Shown: positions 52,049 through 60,092, counted from the first letter of the stretch. The stretch is 64,000 nucleotides of DNA from Nocardia rosealba (GCF_020216065.1 NZ_JAIWNA010000001.1:1271408-1335407), one strand, 5' to 3'. Notes: generated from the sequence alone by a model not told the origin. Numbers and translations: made by a program.

Positions 52049-52591
52049 TCACCACACGAGAGTGGGACTCTTGTAGACCTCGACTCTGCCGTCGCTCCAT
52101 TCCACCGCCAGCTCGGAGTGGTACCTGCGGCCCGTGGTCGGGTCGCCCAGGTCCGGTGGGCGATACGACTGGGCCCGCTCACACGGTTCCTTAGTCGGCT
52201 CGAAGACCGGCCCGAGGTAGTCGCTGTCGTCGTCGTACAGACCAATCGTGATGGTGCAGTCCTCCGAGACGTTCGTGGTGGCCCAATAGCTGAGACTGCC
52301 GGAGTGGTCCTTCATCACGCAGATCCGCAGATTATTCGGACCGTCACACAGCTCCTGTCCAGGGGGCGTGGTCGACGAGACCGGGGGTGCGGGGTGTGAA
52401 TTGGTGACCGGTGTCCCACCACTGCTGGTATCAGCAGTGGTGGGAGTCGAGTTGGTGGCGCACTGCACGACGATCGCGAGGATCGCGATCGGGATTGCGA
52501 CGACCGCGGCTATCCCGCTGATCTTCGGCCAGTCGGGGCCGGTAGGCCCGCCGCCACTGCCGCTTCCGAAAGGTGTCGGGTCAGCCGTCAT
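52049..52591 (-). CDS. Hypothetical membrane-anchored protein with extracellular domain
   Basis: The 180-residue protein starts at ATG 52591 with GGGGGAG upstream. The first 20 residues are Gly/Pro-rich, then one transmembrane helix (about 24-44, IAAVVAIPIAILAIVVQC) and a Thr/Ser/Pro-rich linker (45-75). The outer domain of about 100 residues has four cysteines (LCDGPNNLRIC, EDC, PCERA), perhaps two disulfides, and beta-rich segments such as ELAVEWSDGRVEVYKSPTLVW (in part). I do not recognise the family. It may follow the small gene at 52924-52649 in one transcript (57 bp gap). Confidence 0.6.
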   Translation of the reverse strand: MTADPTPFGSGSGGGPTGPDWPKISGIAAVVAIPIAILAIVVQCATNSTPTTADTSSGGTPVTNSHPAPPVSSTTPPGQELCDGPNNLRICVMKDHSGSLSYWATTNVSEDCTITIGLYDDDSDYLGPVFEPTKEPCERAQSYRPPDLGDPTTGRRYHSELAVEWSDGRVEVYKSPTLVW

Positions 52592-52648
52592 TGTTCTGTT
52601 CTCCCCCTGGGTATTCCGTGAAGTCGGCTCGGTGTCGGAGCCGGACTG

Positions 52649-52924
52649 TCACCGGTGCTCTCTGTCGATCTGGTCAAGTACCTCGCGAACCGAGGGCAGC
52701 AGGTTCACACGGATAAAGTACCGCTCGATGGTGGCCTCTTGGCGGTTGTCGAGGTGCTTCTTCTCGATCAGACATTCAGGCTGCCGCAGCCGCAGCGGCA
52801 TCGACCGGAACGCATGCCGCTGTGCCGATTTCGCGCCCGAAAGGCTCTTCGCGCCGGTGAGTTCCTCGATGTGCGCGGATGTAGCGCTGCCTCCCTCAGC
52901 GACCAGGAGCCGCAGCGTCTGCAT
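52649..52924 (-). CDS. Small hypothetical protein
   Basis: A 91-residue frame starting MQTLRLLVAEGGSATSAHIE and ending SVREVLDQIDREHR. The C-terminal half is helical, charged and looks like real coding sequence (EKKHLDNRQEATIERYFIRV in part); the N-terminal half less so, with a duplicated SGAKS. No family recognised. It lies 57 bp upstream of the membrane protein gene on the same strand. It could also be the end of a larger decayed gene. Confidence 0.35.
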   Translation of the reverse strand: MQTLRLLVAEGGSATSAHIEELTGAKSLSGAKSAQRHAFRSMPLRLRQPECLIEKKHLDNRQEATIERYFIRVNLLPSVREVLDQIDREHR

Positions 52925-53194
52925 GCCAATCCCAGGTAGCGCCGCGAGGAATCTCTTGATTGTGGAACGGTTCCCGCGGCCGGATGGCGACGAACACGGA
53001 CGACAGTTGCGTCAAGCGATATCGAACCCGCCCGGTGCACGCACCAGTGGCGGCCCCGGGCATGTCCTGCGGAATATGGGGGGTTGTCACGGTGGTGACG
53101 CCGCTAGCGGTCTGTCGAGTCGCCGGACCGCTGGTGTTTGCTGCGTTGTGTAACTGCCCGACCTGCCCGGCCACCGCCTAATAGTGCACAGCCC

Positions 53195-53612
53195 GGCCGC
53201 GGGAACAGAACAGTCCTCATCACCGGCGGCACCTCGGGCATGGGTCTGGCCACGGCCCGGCGCCTGCTCGACGAGGGCGCCTACGTTGTCATCACCGGCC
53301 GCGATGAAGACCGATTGCACTGCGCCGCAACCGAACTCGATGCCGGACCACGTGTCCTCGCCGTCCGGGCCGACGCCGCGAACCTCGACGACCTGGACGC
53401 CCTGATGCGTTCGATCAGCACCTGGCGCGGCCACCTCGACGCGATCTTCACCAACGCGGGCACCGCCATCTTCACCACGATCACCGAATTGACCGAAGCC
53501 GATGTGGACCGATCCTTCGACGTGAACTTCAAGGGCGTGTTCTTCACAGTGCAGAAGGCCCTGCCGCTATTGAAGGAGCGGCGGCCTCGTCGGTTCCTTC
53601 CCCAACCGATAG
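53195..53612 (+). pseudogene. Short-chain dehydrogenase remnant, copy 2 (internal deletion)
   Basis: The frame reads NRTVLITGGTSGMGLATARR (in part; NAD motif), YVVITGRDEDRL, LAVRADAANLDDLDALMRSI (in part), HLDAIFTNAGTAIFTTITEL (in part; NAG motif) and DVNFKGVFFTVQKALPLLKE (in part). It then jumps directly, with a frame change, to GGLVGSFPNR and TAG at 53610-53612, the normal SDR C-terminus. The catalytic Ser and YxxxK region is deleted and there is no start codon. The remnant at 40140-40585 has the same ends, but with different internal losses. Confidence 0.78.
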
Positions 53613-53704
53613 TGGCCGCATCGTCCGCCCGAGCGGGCCGCCATCTGATACAACAGGATGGCGAAGGCATTGTGCGGGAACAGGTTCGCGCGGATGGGTG
53701 GACG

Positions 53705-54244
53705 ATGACCGGCGAACAGCGCGGTGCGCACAACGGCTTGGCGAAGCTGGTCGCGTTCATCGCGATACCGATCGGGTTGGTTCTTCTCGGCGTCGGAATC
53801 TTCGGCTACGTCAATGATCCCGACGCCGCACCGATCTGTGACGGGAAGGCCATGACGCCCGGTACGGAGTGCTGGACGTACGGGGACTCGCACGGGGTGA
53901 CCAGCTACGAGGAGCTGGCCGAGAGACAACGCCAGAATCTCGAATCGGCGCGGGACATGGTGCCGATCGGGGTGGTGATCTTGTTGATCGGTATCGCCGC
54001 TTTCGCAGTGTCGCGGCAGGGCACGTCGAGCGGCGGTGCCGTGCCGCGCGCGGTGCCGGTCCCGCAGACCCCGAGCAAGCCCGCCGACGAGATGAACACC
54101 CTGCTCGGCATGGTCCTCGGCAATACGGCGGCCGCCAACCGGCTCATCGGCTTCGAACTGCGGGCGGATCCGTCGGCCGATCGTGCGACGGCGATCGATC
54201 GGGCCATCGAGCGGCTTCGGGCGGACCGAGGTCGGCACGGCTGA
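53705..54244 (+). CDS. Hypothetical membrane protein with two transmembrane helices
   Basis: The 179-residue protein starts at ATG 53705 (MTGEQRGAHNGLAKLVAFIA in part). The same frame is continuous with the SDR remnant upstream, but that fusion is a by-product of the deletion. Helices lie at about 12-36 and 98-116, enclosing an outer loop with two cysteines (PICDGKAM, TECWTYG). A cytoplasmic tail has DEMNTLLGMVLGNTAAANRL (in part) and ends in a charged helix. No family is recognised. A strong terminator hairpin follows. Confidence 0.6.
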   Translation: MTGEQRGAHNGLAKLVAFIAIPIGLVLLGVGIFGYVNDPDAAPICDGKAMTPGTECWTYGDSHGVTSYEELAERQRQNLESARDMVPIGVVILLIGIAAFAVSRQGTSSGGAVPRAVPVPQTPSKPADEMNTLLGMVLGNTAAANRLIGFELRADPSADRATAIDRAIERLRADRGRHG

Positions 54245-54256
54245 CCCGCTTGCACG

Positions 54257-54294
54257 TCAAAGGGCCCCTGACCTAGTGGTCAGGGGCCCTTTGA
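54257..54294. terminator. Bidirectional hairpin terminator
   Basis: TCAAAGGGCCCCTGACC and its exact complement give a 17-bp stem with a TAGT loop. It lies 12 bp after the membrane protein stop and 10 bp before the stop of the convergent acyl-CoA ligase gene, isolating the right-hand cluster from the decayed region. Confidence 0.85.
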
Positions 54295-54304
54295 TCGCTC
54301 TTGG

Positions 54305-55927
54305 TCAGCGCGGCGACGCGGCCTCGTCGGCATGCTCGGCGGCGTACTTCTTGGCCGCCGGGTAGTTGGCCTTGCCACTGGGCTGACGCATCATCTCGTC
54401 GACGGTCCAGTACGAACGGGGCGCCTTGTAACCGGCGATCTTGGTGCGGGCGTGGGCATCCAGCTCGGTCAGGTCGATGGTGGCGCCGGAGCGGGGCTGG
54501 ATGATCGCGGCGACGGTCTGGCCGTACCGGTCGTCCTTCAGTCCGATGACCAGCGCGTCGAAAACGTCCGGGTGCGACTTGAGTGCGCCCTCGACCTCCT
54601 CGGGGAACACCTTCTCGCCGCCGGTGTTGATGCATTCCGAACCGCGACCGAGCAGGGTGACGGTGCCGTCTTCCTCGTAGCGGGCGTAGTCGCCCGGCAC
54701 GACGTAGCGCTTGCCGCCGGTCTCGACGAAGATCGTCTTGGTCTTCTCCGGGTCCTTGTAGTAGCCGATCGGCACGTGACCGGTGCGCGCCATCCGGCCG
54801 GTCGCACCGGGTTTCGGCTCGACCAGGTTGCCGTCGTCATCGATCAGCGCGGCCTGCGCACTGAACTTCACCCGGGGACCCTGCGAATGGTCGGAATCCT
54901 TGCTCACCACACCGAGGCCCGTTCCGCCGCTCTCGGACGAACCGATGACATCGGTGATGAACACATTCGGGAACAGTTCGAGGTATTCCTGTTTCAGTGA
55001 CTGCGAGAACAGCGCGGCATGGCTCGTGAACGCCCACAGCGACGACGAATCGTAACTACCGGCCTTGTAGGCGTCGAGCAGCGGCTTGGCCATGGCGTCG
55101 CCGACAACGGTGAGCACATTGACGCGATGCTTTTCCACCGTCTGCCACACCACATCGGCATCGAACTGCGGAATGAAAACGACGGTGCCACCGGAGTTCA
55201 GGGCGATGAACGCCGCCCACTGCGCCGCACCGTGAATCAGCGGCGACAGCGGCGCCATCACGATACCGACCGGGGACTGCTTGGCGTTGTTCGCCAGTTC
55301 CCATTCGTCCTTCACGTATTCACCGGTGACATGGTTGATACCGCCACCGAGCGCACGCCACACATCTTCGTGCCGCCACATCACGCCCTTGGGGAAACCC
55401 GTTGTGCCACCGGTGTACAGGATGTAGGTGTCGTCGGAACTGCGCTCGTCGAAATCCCGTTCGGGCGATTGCGCGGCGATGGCTTCGTTGTATTCGACAC
55501 CGTTGTAGCGACTGAAATCTGCGTCCGAGGCGTCGTCTACCACCACCACGTCGGTGAGCTTCGGCGTTTGCGGCAGCACCTCGGCGACGATGTCGGCGTA
55601 GCGACGTTCGTGCACCAGCGCCACCAGGTCCGCGTTGTCGACGATGTAGCGGACCTCCTCGGCGGTGTAGCGGTAGTTGATGCTGACCGAGATCGCGCGC
55701 AGCTTGTACGTCGCGATCATCGTCTCGAGCGCCTCGATCGAGTTGCGCGAGTACACGCCGACATGGTCACCCTTGCCGACGCCGCGCGAGGCGAGATGGT
55801 GCGCCAACCGGTTGGCGCGCTCGTCGAGCTCACGGTAGGTGACCTGCCGGTCTCCACAAATGATTGCGGTGCGATCGGGCACCGCGTCCACAGCATGTTC
55901 GAGCAGATCAGCGACGTTCAAAGCCAT
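54305..55927 (-). CDS. fadD19: FadD19-like acyl-CoA synthetase
   Basis: The 540-residue protein is an ANL-superfamily ligase: LYTGGTTGFPKGVMWRHEDV (in part; P-loop, about 170-190), ITDVIGSSESGGTG (A5-like), GDYARYEEDGTVTLLGRGSE (in part), and APRSYWTVDEMMRQPSGKAN (in part; catalytic lysine near the end). The MWRHEDV and ECINTGGEKVFPEEVE segments closely resemble mycobacterial FadD19, which loads CoA on sterol side-chain acids. ATP and CoA would be consumed in the cytoplasm. It ends the unit Ddn-like/carbamoyltransferase/FadD and also has its own probable leaderless promoter with a KstR-type site. Its substrate here is unknown. Confidence 0.87.
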   Translation of the reverse strand: MALNVADLLEHAVDAVPDRTAIICGDRQVTYRELDERANRLAHHLASRGVGKGDHVGVYSRNSIEALETMIATYKLRAISVSINYRYTAEEVRYIVDNADLVALVHERRYADIVAEVLPQTPKLTDVVVVDDASDADFSRYNGVEYNEAIAAQSPERDFDERSSDDTYILYTGGTTGFPKGVMWRHEDVWRALGGGINHVTGEYVKDEWELANNAKQSPVGIVMAPLSPLIHGAAQWAAFIALNSGGTVVFIPQFDADVVWQTVEKHRVNVLTVVGDAMAKPLLDAYKAGSYDSSSLWAFTSHAALFSQSLKQEYLELFPNVFITDVIGSSESGGTGLGVVSKDSDHSQGPRVKFSAQAALIDDDGNLVEPKPGATGRMARTGHVPIGYYKDPEKTKTIFVETGGKRYVVPGDYARYEEDGTVTLLGRGSECINTGGEKVFPEEVEGALKSHPDVFDALVIGLKDDRYGQTVAAIIQPRSGATIDLTELDAHARTKIAGYKAPRSYWTVDEMMRQPSGKANYPAAKKYAAEHADEAASPR

Positions 55928-55933
55928 ATCAGC

Positions 55934-55962
55934 AAGATAGAACGTGTTTCAGTTTTAGGCAA
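55934..55962 (-). promoter_or_regulatory. Probable leaderless promoter of the FadD19-like gene with KstR-type operator
   Basis: On the minus strand TTGCCT (55957-55962) and TATCTT (55934-55939) are separated by 17 bp. The -10 element ends 6 bp before the ATG, which would give a leaderless message. A 14-bp site, TAGAACGTGTTTCA on the plus strand (55938-55951), fits the KstR consensus TnnAACnnGTTnnA exactly and covers the spacer and the edge of the -10, a position where a bound repressor would block polymerase. Confidence 0.6.
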
Positions 55963-57643
55963 TAGAACGGGTCGGATCCGGGTTGGTGTAGAGCAGTCCG
56001 TCGGACCACACGTACCGTGTGCCACCCCACCGAAGGGCCGACGCGACATCCGGGAAGAAGCCACTGCCGTTGAGGTTCGCGCTGGTGTTGCAGAGCACGG
56101 GGACGCCTGTGAGTGCCTCGTAGGCGGTCAGGATCCGGGCCGCGGCGATATCGTCGGTTCGTTGGACGGTCTGCAGCCGTGCGGTGCCGTCGAGATGGAT
56201 GACCGCCGGGATGCGATCGACCCAATCGGGGCGAATTTCGTGCTCGAACAGCATGTAGGGATCGCTACCCCCCGGCGTGAAGATTTCGGTGGCCCGGTCG
56301 GCGAGGCATATGGGCGCAACCGGTCGATAGTCGGCTCGGTCCTTGATCAGGTTGAGTCGCTGCTTCATTGCTGTGTCCCGAGCGGGTGCCAGAATGCTGC
56401 GATTACCCAGTGCCCGTGGACCGAGTTCGGCGCGGCCGGAAAGGACGACGACCGGCTCGTCGTATTCGTGCAGAATTCTGGCTACCCCGGCTTCATCGCA
56501 GGGCGTGACCGTCCATGATTCCGGAACCGTTCCGGTGCGAATGGGCGGACCGCTGAAGACGGACCAGTCGAGCGCTGTCAGCCCGGTGCCCCACATCTCG
56601 CAACACGCTGTGCCGATGGCGGCCCCGGCATCATTCGGAAATGGTGGTACCCACACGTCGGTGAACAGTCCCGACGCTCGTATCCGGCTGTTCCATTTGA
56701 TATTGAGTGCGCATCCGCCACCGAGACACAGGTTTCGGGGAGCGCCGGGAAAGTGTTCGGCTACGACGCGAGCCAGCGCCGCGAGTAATCGTTGTCCCAG
56801 GTATTCCTGGAAAGTGGCGATGATGTCCGCATCGGACAGGCCGGGTAGGTAGGCATCTCGTTTCGCCAGTATGGCTTGGGCCATCGCTGCGGCGTTCTGT
56901 GGAACGACGCTCGGGAACCTACCGAGCAGATCGTCGAATACCGGGAACGCCGCTTCCGATGGGGTGCCGAGGGCGGCGTAGGCCATGGCTTTGCCGGCCA
57001 CGGAAAGGTGGTGGCGGATCAGGGCGTTCATGTCGAGGCCGCGCCCGTCGAGACGGAAGGGGCCGAAATGCGCGTTGAAGTCGGAGAAGAAGTTGCCGGG
57101 TACCCGCAGCAGCGAGGAGACGGCGCGGACCGACCGATCCGCGGGCCGGACGTCGTAGAGGCGCGGGGTCGTTCCGCCGTCCCACACGAGCACCAGCGAG
57201 TCTTCGTTCCGCTGCGCGAACGGGCTCGAACAGTACGACCCGAGTAGGTGGTTGGCGTTGTGGAAGTAGCTCGTATAACCCTTGCCCGAGCCGAAATCGT
57301 GTGCATCGAAGTGGTAGCGCTGCATCGGCTCGGACCGGCCCGGGGAGTCGGCGTACGCGGCGACCGGCAGGTGAACGGTCATATCGTCGCGTCGAAGTGG
57401 TACGGCCGGTTCGAACGGATCCTGGCCGGGCTGTGCCCACCACCCGTCGACGACGTAGGCGTCCACATCGCGATGGTCGATGCCCGCTGTGCGTAGGAGC
57501 TCCGGGACGCGCGCGGCGTCGCCCAGTGGGGTATAGCGATCGAGGTTGTCGATCTTCTCCATTTCGATGCTGGTGACCAACCGGCCGTTGTCGATAAGTG
57601 CGATGCCCCCGTCATGGGTTGCTTTGATCCCGCAGATCAGCAT
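55955..57643 (-). CDS. Carbamoyltransferase, NodU/CmcH/TobZ family
   Basis: The 562-residue protein has the YrdC-like/Kae1-like architecture of O-carbamoyltransferases: metal ligands H128-x3-H132 in FHNANHLLGSY and D338 in PPFPNDAG, the phosphate loop WDGG (154-157), LCLGGGCALNIKWNSRI (306-322) and SGRAELGPRALGNRS (402-416). These enzymes move the carbamoyl group of carbamoyl phosphate, through carbamoyl-AMP, onto a hydroxyl of an antibiotic, Nod factor or other metabolite. AAGGAGG lies 5 nt before the ATG. It sits between the Ddn-like and FadD19-like genes, so a hydroxylated lipid-like product of the cluster P450s is the likely acceptor. Confidence 0.9.
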   Translation of the reverse strand: MLICGIKATHDGGIALIDNGRLVTSIEMEKIDNLDRYTPLGDAARVPELLRTAGIDHRDVDAYVVDGWWAQPGQDPFEPAVPLRRDDMTVHLPVAAYADSPGRSEPMQRYHFDAHDFGSGKGYTSYFHNANHLLGSYCSSPFAQRNEDSLVLVWDGGTTPRLYDVRPADRSVRAVSSLLRVPGNFFSDFNAHFGPFRLDGRGLDMNALIRHHLSVAGKAMAYAALGTPSEAAFPVFDDLLGRFPSVVPQNAAAMAQAILAKRDAYLPGLSDADIIATFQEYLGQRLLAALARVVAEHFPGAPRNLCLGGGCALNIKWNSRIRASGLFTDVWVPPFPNDAGAAIGTACCEMWGTGLTALDWSVFSGPPIRTGTVPESWTVTPCDEAGVARILHEYDEPVVVLSGRAELGPRALGNRSILAPARDTAMKQRLNLIKDRADYRPVAPICLADRATEIFTPGGSDPYMLFEHEIRPDWVDRIPAVIHLDGTARLQTVQRTDDIAAARILTAYEALTGVPVLCNTSANLNGSGFFPDVASALRWGGTRYVWSDGLLYTNPDPTRSIA

Positions 57644-57703
57644 CGGATCCTCCTTCGTGTCGTGGCTGCCCGAGAACCGAGCGTGACTTCTCGAACGGCG
57701 TCG

Positions 57704-58180
57704 TCAGCGCTCGGACTCGCGACTCAGCACGAACATGCGCAGCTCTCGTTGGGATCGGGCGGCGTAGTCGGTGTAGTCCGGCCAATGCTCGATCACGTGG
57801 GCCCACAGTTCGGCGCGCTGCTCCGCGCGCACCGGATGTGCGATCACGGAGAACGTTTCACCCTCGACGCGGACTACCGCCCGCCCTGCGGCGGTCAGGT
57901 TGGCGGTCCATGCGGGGTGGGTGGCCTGGCCGAAATTGGAGCCGACCACGATCATGTCGTCGCCGTGTGGCACGTAGAGCAGCGAGACGGTCCGCTCGGC
58001 TCCCGTCTTGCGCCCCTTGGTGGTCAGCAGCAGGTTGGGAAAACCGCCGAGTGTCAGCAGCCCCACGCGTCCTCGGGTGAGGCGCTGGGCTGCGAGGTCG
58101 ACCTTGGCCGCGAATTTGACGAGGGTCAGGTAGTAGGGACTGTCTCCGAACGCCCGGACGAACCTCGACTGCGACTCCAT
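57704..58180 (-). CDS. F420-binding nitroreductase family protein (Ddn-like)
   Basis: The 158-residue protein shows the split-barrel features of the Ddn/DUF385 family: TLGGFPNLLLTTKGRKTGAE (in part), TVSLLYVPHGDDMIVVGSNF (in part), GQATHPAWTANLTAAGRAVV (in part). The HPAWTANL segment contacts the deazaflavin F420 in known members. These proteins reduce quinones or enones with reduced F420. It is the first gene of the minus-strand unit, 60 bp upstream of the carbamoyltransferase. GAGGGG lies 9 nt before the ATG. The tandem KstR-type sites lie 34-71 bp upstream. Confidence 0.85.
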   Translation of the reverse strand: MESQSRFVRAFGDSPYYLTLVKFAAKVDLAAQRLTRGRVGLLTLGGFPNLLLTTKGRKTGAERTVSLLYVPHGDDMIVVGSNFGQATHPAWTANLTAAGRAVVRVEGETFSVIAHPVRAEQRAELWAHVIEHWPDYTDYAARSQRELRMFVLSRESER

Positions 58181-58213
58181 AACACAATTCCCCTCACTTC
58201 AACTTGCAAGAAC

Positions 58214-58227
58214 TGCAACAGGTTCCA
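58214..58227. promoter_or_regulatory. KstR-type operator, site A
   Basis: TGCAACAGGTTCCA matches TnnAACnnGTTnnA at all eight fixed positions. It lies in the 136 bp region between the divergent Ddn-like and SDR start codons, 10 bp from site B. Confidence 0.5.
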
Positions 58228-58237
58228 TTCATTAGAA

Positions 58238-58251
58238 TGTAACGTGTTCTA
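58238..58251. promoter_or_regulatory. KstR-type operator, site B
   Basis: TGTAACGTGTTCTA matches TnnAACnnGTTnnA exactly and is embedded in a larger inverted repeat with TAGAA at 58233-58237 and TTCTA at 58247-58251. With site A, 10 bp away, it could repress both divergent transcription units at once. Confidence 0.6.
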
Positions 58252-58316
58252 CCGCAGTATGTCTGGCATTGTCCAGGCTACGTACAGTCGATGTAGCGCA
58301 TATGGGGAGCATCTGG

Positions 58317-59108
58317 ATGAAGGACGAGCGACCAGTTGTCGTGGTGACGGGAGCATCGTCGGGGATCGGTGCCGCCGTGGCGCTCCGCCTCGGTGTGGCA
58401 GGTTGCCGAGTAGTCGCCACCGGGCGCGACGCCGCGCGGCTCGACGGTACTGTCGCCGCGATCCGGGCCGAGGGCGGAGCGGCGACAGCTGTCTGTCTGG
58501 ATCTCACGGCCGCCGCTGAGATCGAGGCGTTCGCTGCGGGTTTCGGTGAGTCCCACGGTGCGGTCGGCGCGCTGGTTCTGTGCGCCGGTGACGCCGACAT
58601 AGCCACGGTCGAGGAGCTTTCTCCCGCTGGTCTTGCGGCCATGGTCGACGTGAATCTGCTTGGTGCACACCGGCTTATCCATACTCTACTGCCGGCGATG
58701 ATCGAACGCCGTCGCGGTGACATCGTGGTCGTCAGCAGTGAGAACGTGACCCGGTTCAAGCCGATGATGGCTGCCTACACCGCCTCGAAGTGCGCCTTGG
58801 AAGCGCTGGCGGTGACCATGCAGAAGGAGTTGGAGGGGACCGGAGTTCGGACGTCGATCGTGCGGCCGGGATCGACGCGCACCGCCATGGGGAGCACCTG
58901 GGCGCCCGCCGAGCTCGGTGCGCTGTTCGGGTTGTGGGGGCGGTGGGGTCTGGCTCGTCATTCGGGACGGATGGATCCCGACCATGTCGCGCAGGTGGTC
59001 GAATTCGTCCTCGGCGCGCCGAGGGAAATGAATGTGGCCTGTGTGGAGGTGCAGCCTGAAGCGCCGGTGGCTTCGGTCGAAGAGGCGAAAACTGTTGCGG
59101 CAAAATAG
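58317..59108 (+). CDS. Short-chain dehydrogenase/reductase
   Basis: The 263-residue protein starts at ATG 58317 with GGGGAG seven bases upstream; an ATG five codons earlier lacks a site. It has the classical SDR motifs: TGASSGIG (11-18), LCAGDAD in place of NNAG (88-94), catalytic Ser140 or Ser141 and Y154-x3-K158 (YTASK), and the IVRPGSTRT segment. It oxidises or reduces a hydroxyl/keto group with NAD(P). First gene of the plus-strand unit. Its TAG stop is the beginning of another KstR-type site. The cysteine in the NAG motif is unusual. Confidence 0.88.
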   Translation: MKDERPVVVVTGASSGIGAAVALRLGVAGCRVVATGRDAARLDGTVAAIRAEGGAATAVCLDLTAAAEIEAFAAGFGESHGAVGALVLCAGDADIATVEELSPAGLAAMVDVNLLGAHRLIHTLLPAMIERRRGDIVVVSSENVTRFKPMMAAYTASKCALEALAVTMQKELEGTGVRTSIVRPGSTRTAMGSTWAPAELGALFGLWGRWGLARHSGRMDPDHVAQVVEFVLGAPREMNVACVEVQPEAPVASVEEAKTVAAK

Positions 59109-59119
59109 AACCTGTTCTA
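59106..59119. promoter_or_regulatory. KstR-type operator, site C
   Basis: TAGAACCTGTTCTA is a perfect palindrome apart from its central CT and matches TnnAACnnGTTnnA exactly. It starts on the SDR stop codon and lies 122 bp before the thioesterase start, where it may control a separate promoter for the thioesterase-P450 genes. Confidence 0.6.
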
Positions 59120-59211
59120 CTGTCCATATTGGTACTGGTTCTTAGCAAGCTGAACGGGTCGACGGGGAATCTCGGCCCGGCGCTGGGTAGTAGAACCGCC
59201 CAGAGTGATTT

Positions 59212-59229
59212 GCAGACTGAACAGTCTGC
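59212..59229 (+). promoter_or_regulatory. Hairpin just upstream of the thioesterase ribosome-binding site
   Basis: GCAGACT and AGTCTGC form a perfect 7-bp stem with a GAAC loop, ending next to the GGAGGGG ribosome site at 59230-59236. It could be an operator or an mRNA structure that affects translation of the operon. Confidence 0.45.
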
Positions 59230-59241
59230 GGAGGGGACATT

Positions 59242-60084
59242 GTGGCTCTTTTCGTGCGCACGGCGGGGACCAGCCGTCCGAGTGGCTACGCCCGCAGCCA
59301 ATGGGATCCCGAGGCGGTGAACGGCACGGCTGTCGCAGCCCTGGCCGGGCAGGAGCTCGGCGACCATGCCTCCGGCACCGGTCTCGTCCCGGCCCGCTTC
59401 TCCTTGGAACTCCTGCGTCCGGTTCGCTTCGCGGGGCTGGAAACCGCAGTGGTGACCACCCGCAAAGGAGCGAATATCGAAGTCCTGGACTGGACTTCGC
59501 ACCAGGAAGGGCAGCTCGTGGCGCGGGCGACCCTCACACTGCTACGCGAGTCGCGACAGCCACCCGGCGAGTTCTGGACAACCGAGCACGGAGCGCGACC
59601 ACCGTGCCCGCCCGGCCCGCCGACCAGGCCCGGCCTGTGGTGGAACCACGACGGTGCCGGACCGGACCTGTGGACCGAGCAGCCACGCGATGTGCAGAAC
59701 GCGCAGCGCAAACGCATCTGGATCAACCATGTCGAGGCAATCGAGGGCGTGCCGATGTCCTCGGTCGCCCGATTGGCCGCGACCGCCGAGCTCACGAACA
59801 CGATCACCGCCTTGGGATCGACGGGCATCGGCTACATCAACCACGACACGACAGCGGCTTTCACGCGCGCACCGGCCGAAGGCGGCCTCGGGCTCGAAGC
59901 GCACCAGCACCTGGCCGCGGCCGGGTTGGCTGTCAATGTCGCTCAGCTCTATGACGCCGAAGGCGTACTCGGAGTCGCCGTCGTGAGCTCGCTGTCGGTG
60001 GCCGAGCGCCGATTGGACCTCTCCGAAACGGAACCCGAATGGGCCGACTCAGGCAACCTGTCGCGGGCGCATCGCGCCAGTTAG
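59242..60084 (+). CDS. TesB-like double-hotdog acyl-CoA thioesterase family protein
   Basis: The 280-residue protein starts at GTG 59242 with GGAGGGG 5-6 nt upstream. The N-terminal hotdog contains VPARFSLELLRPVRFAGLET (in part) and VLDWTSHQEGQLVARATLTL (in part); the C-terminal hotdog has GVPMSSVARLAATAELTNTI (in part), GYINHDTTAAFTR and ALGSTGIG. This matches the Acyl-CoA_TE_3 group, some of which hydrolyse acyl-CoA esters and others of which lack activity. It may release a CoA-bound pathway intermediate made by the FadD19-like ligase. The next gene begins 8 bp after its stop. Confidence 0.75.
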   Translation: MALFVRTAGTSRPSGYARSQWDPEAVNGTAVAALAGQELGDHASGTGLVPARFSLELLRPVRFAGLETAVVTTRKGANIEVLDWTSHQEGQLVARATLTLLRESRQPPGEFWTTEHGARPPCPPGPPTRPGLWWNHDGAGPDLWTEQPRDVQNAQRKRIWINHVEAIEGVPMSSVARLAATAELTNTITALGSTGIGYINHDTTAAFTRAPAEGGLGLEAHQHLAAAGLAVNVAQLYDAEGVLGVAVVSSLSVAERRLDLSETEPEWADSGNLSRAHRAS

Positions 60085-60092
60085 GACTCGAC

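Noticed and set aside
52960..53181. Small plus-strand frame before the SDR remnant
   Set aside because: No ribosome site, no protein-like pattern, and it lies in decayed sequence.
53138..54244. A fusion protein of SDR plus membrane protein (368 codons in one frame)
   Set aside because: The SDR part lacks its catalytic centre and a start codon, and its true C-terminus reads in another frame to 53612; the membrane protein has its own ATG at 53705.
55963..55976. A fifth KstR-like site, TAGAACGGGTCGGA
   Set aside because: One fixed position differs (GTC instead of GTT) and it lies inside the carbamoyltransferase coding end, so it was not counted.
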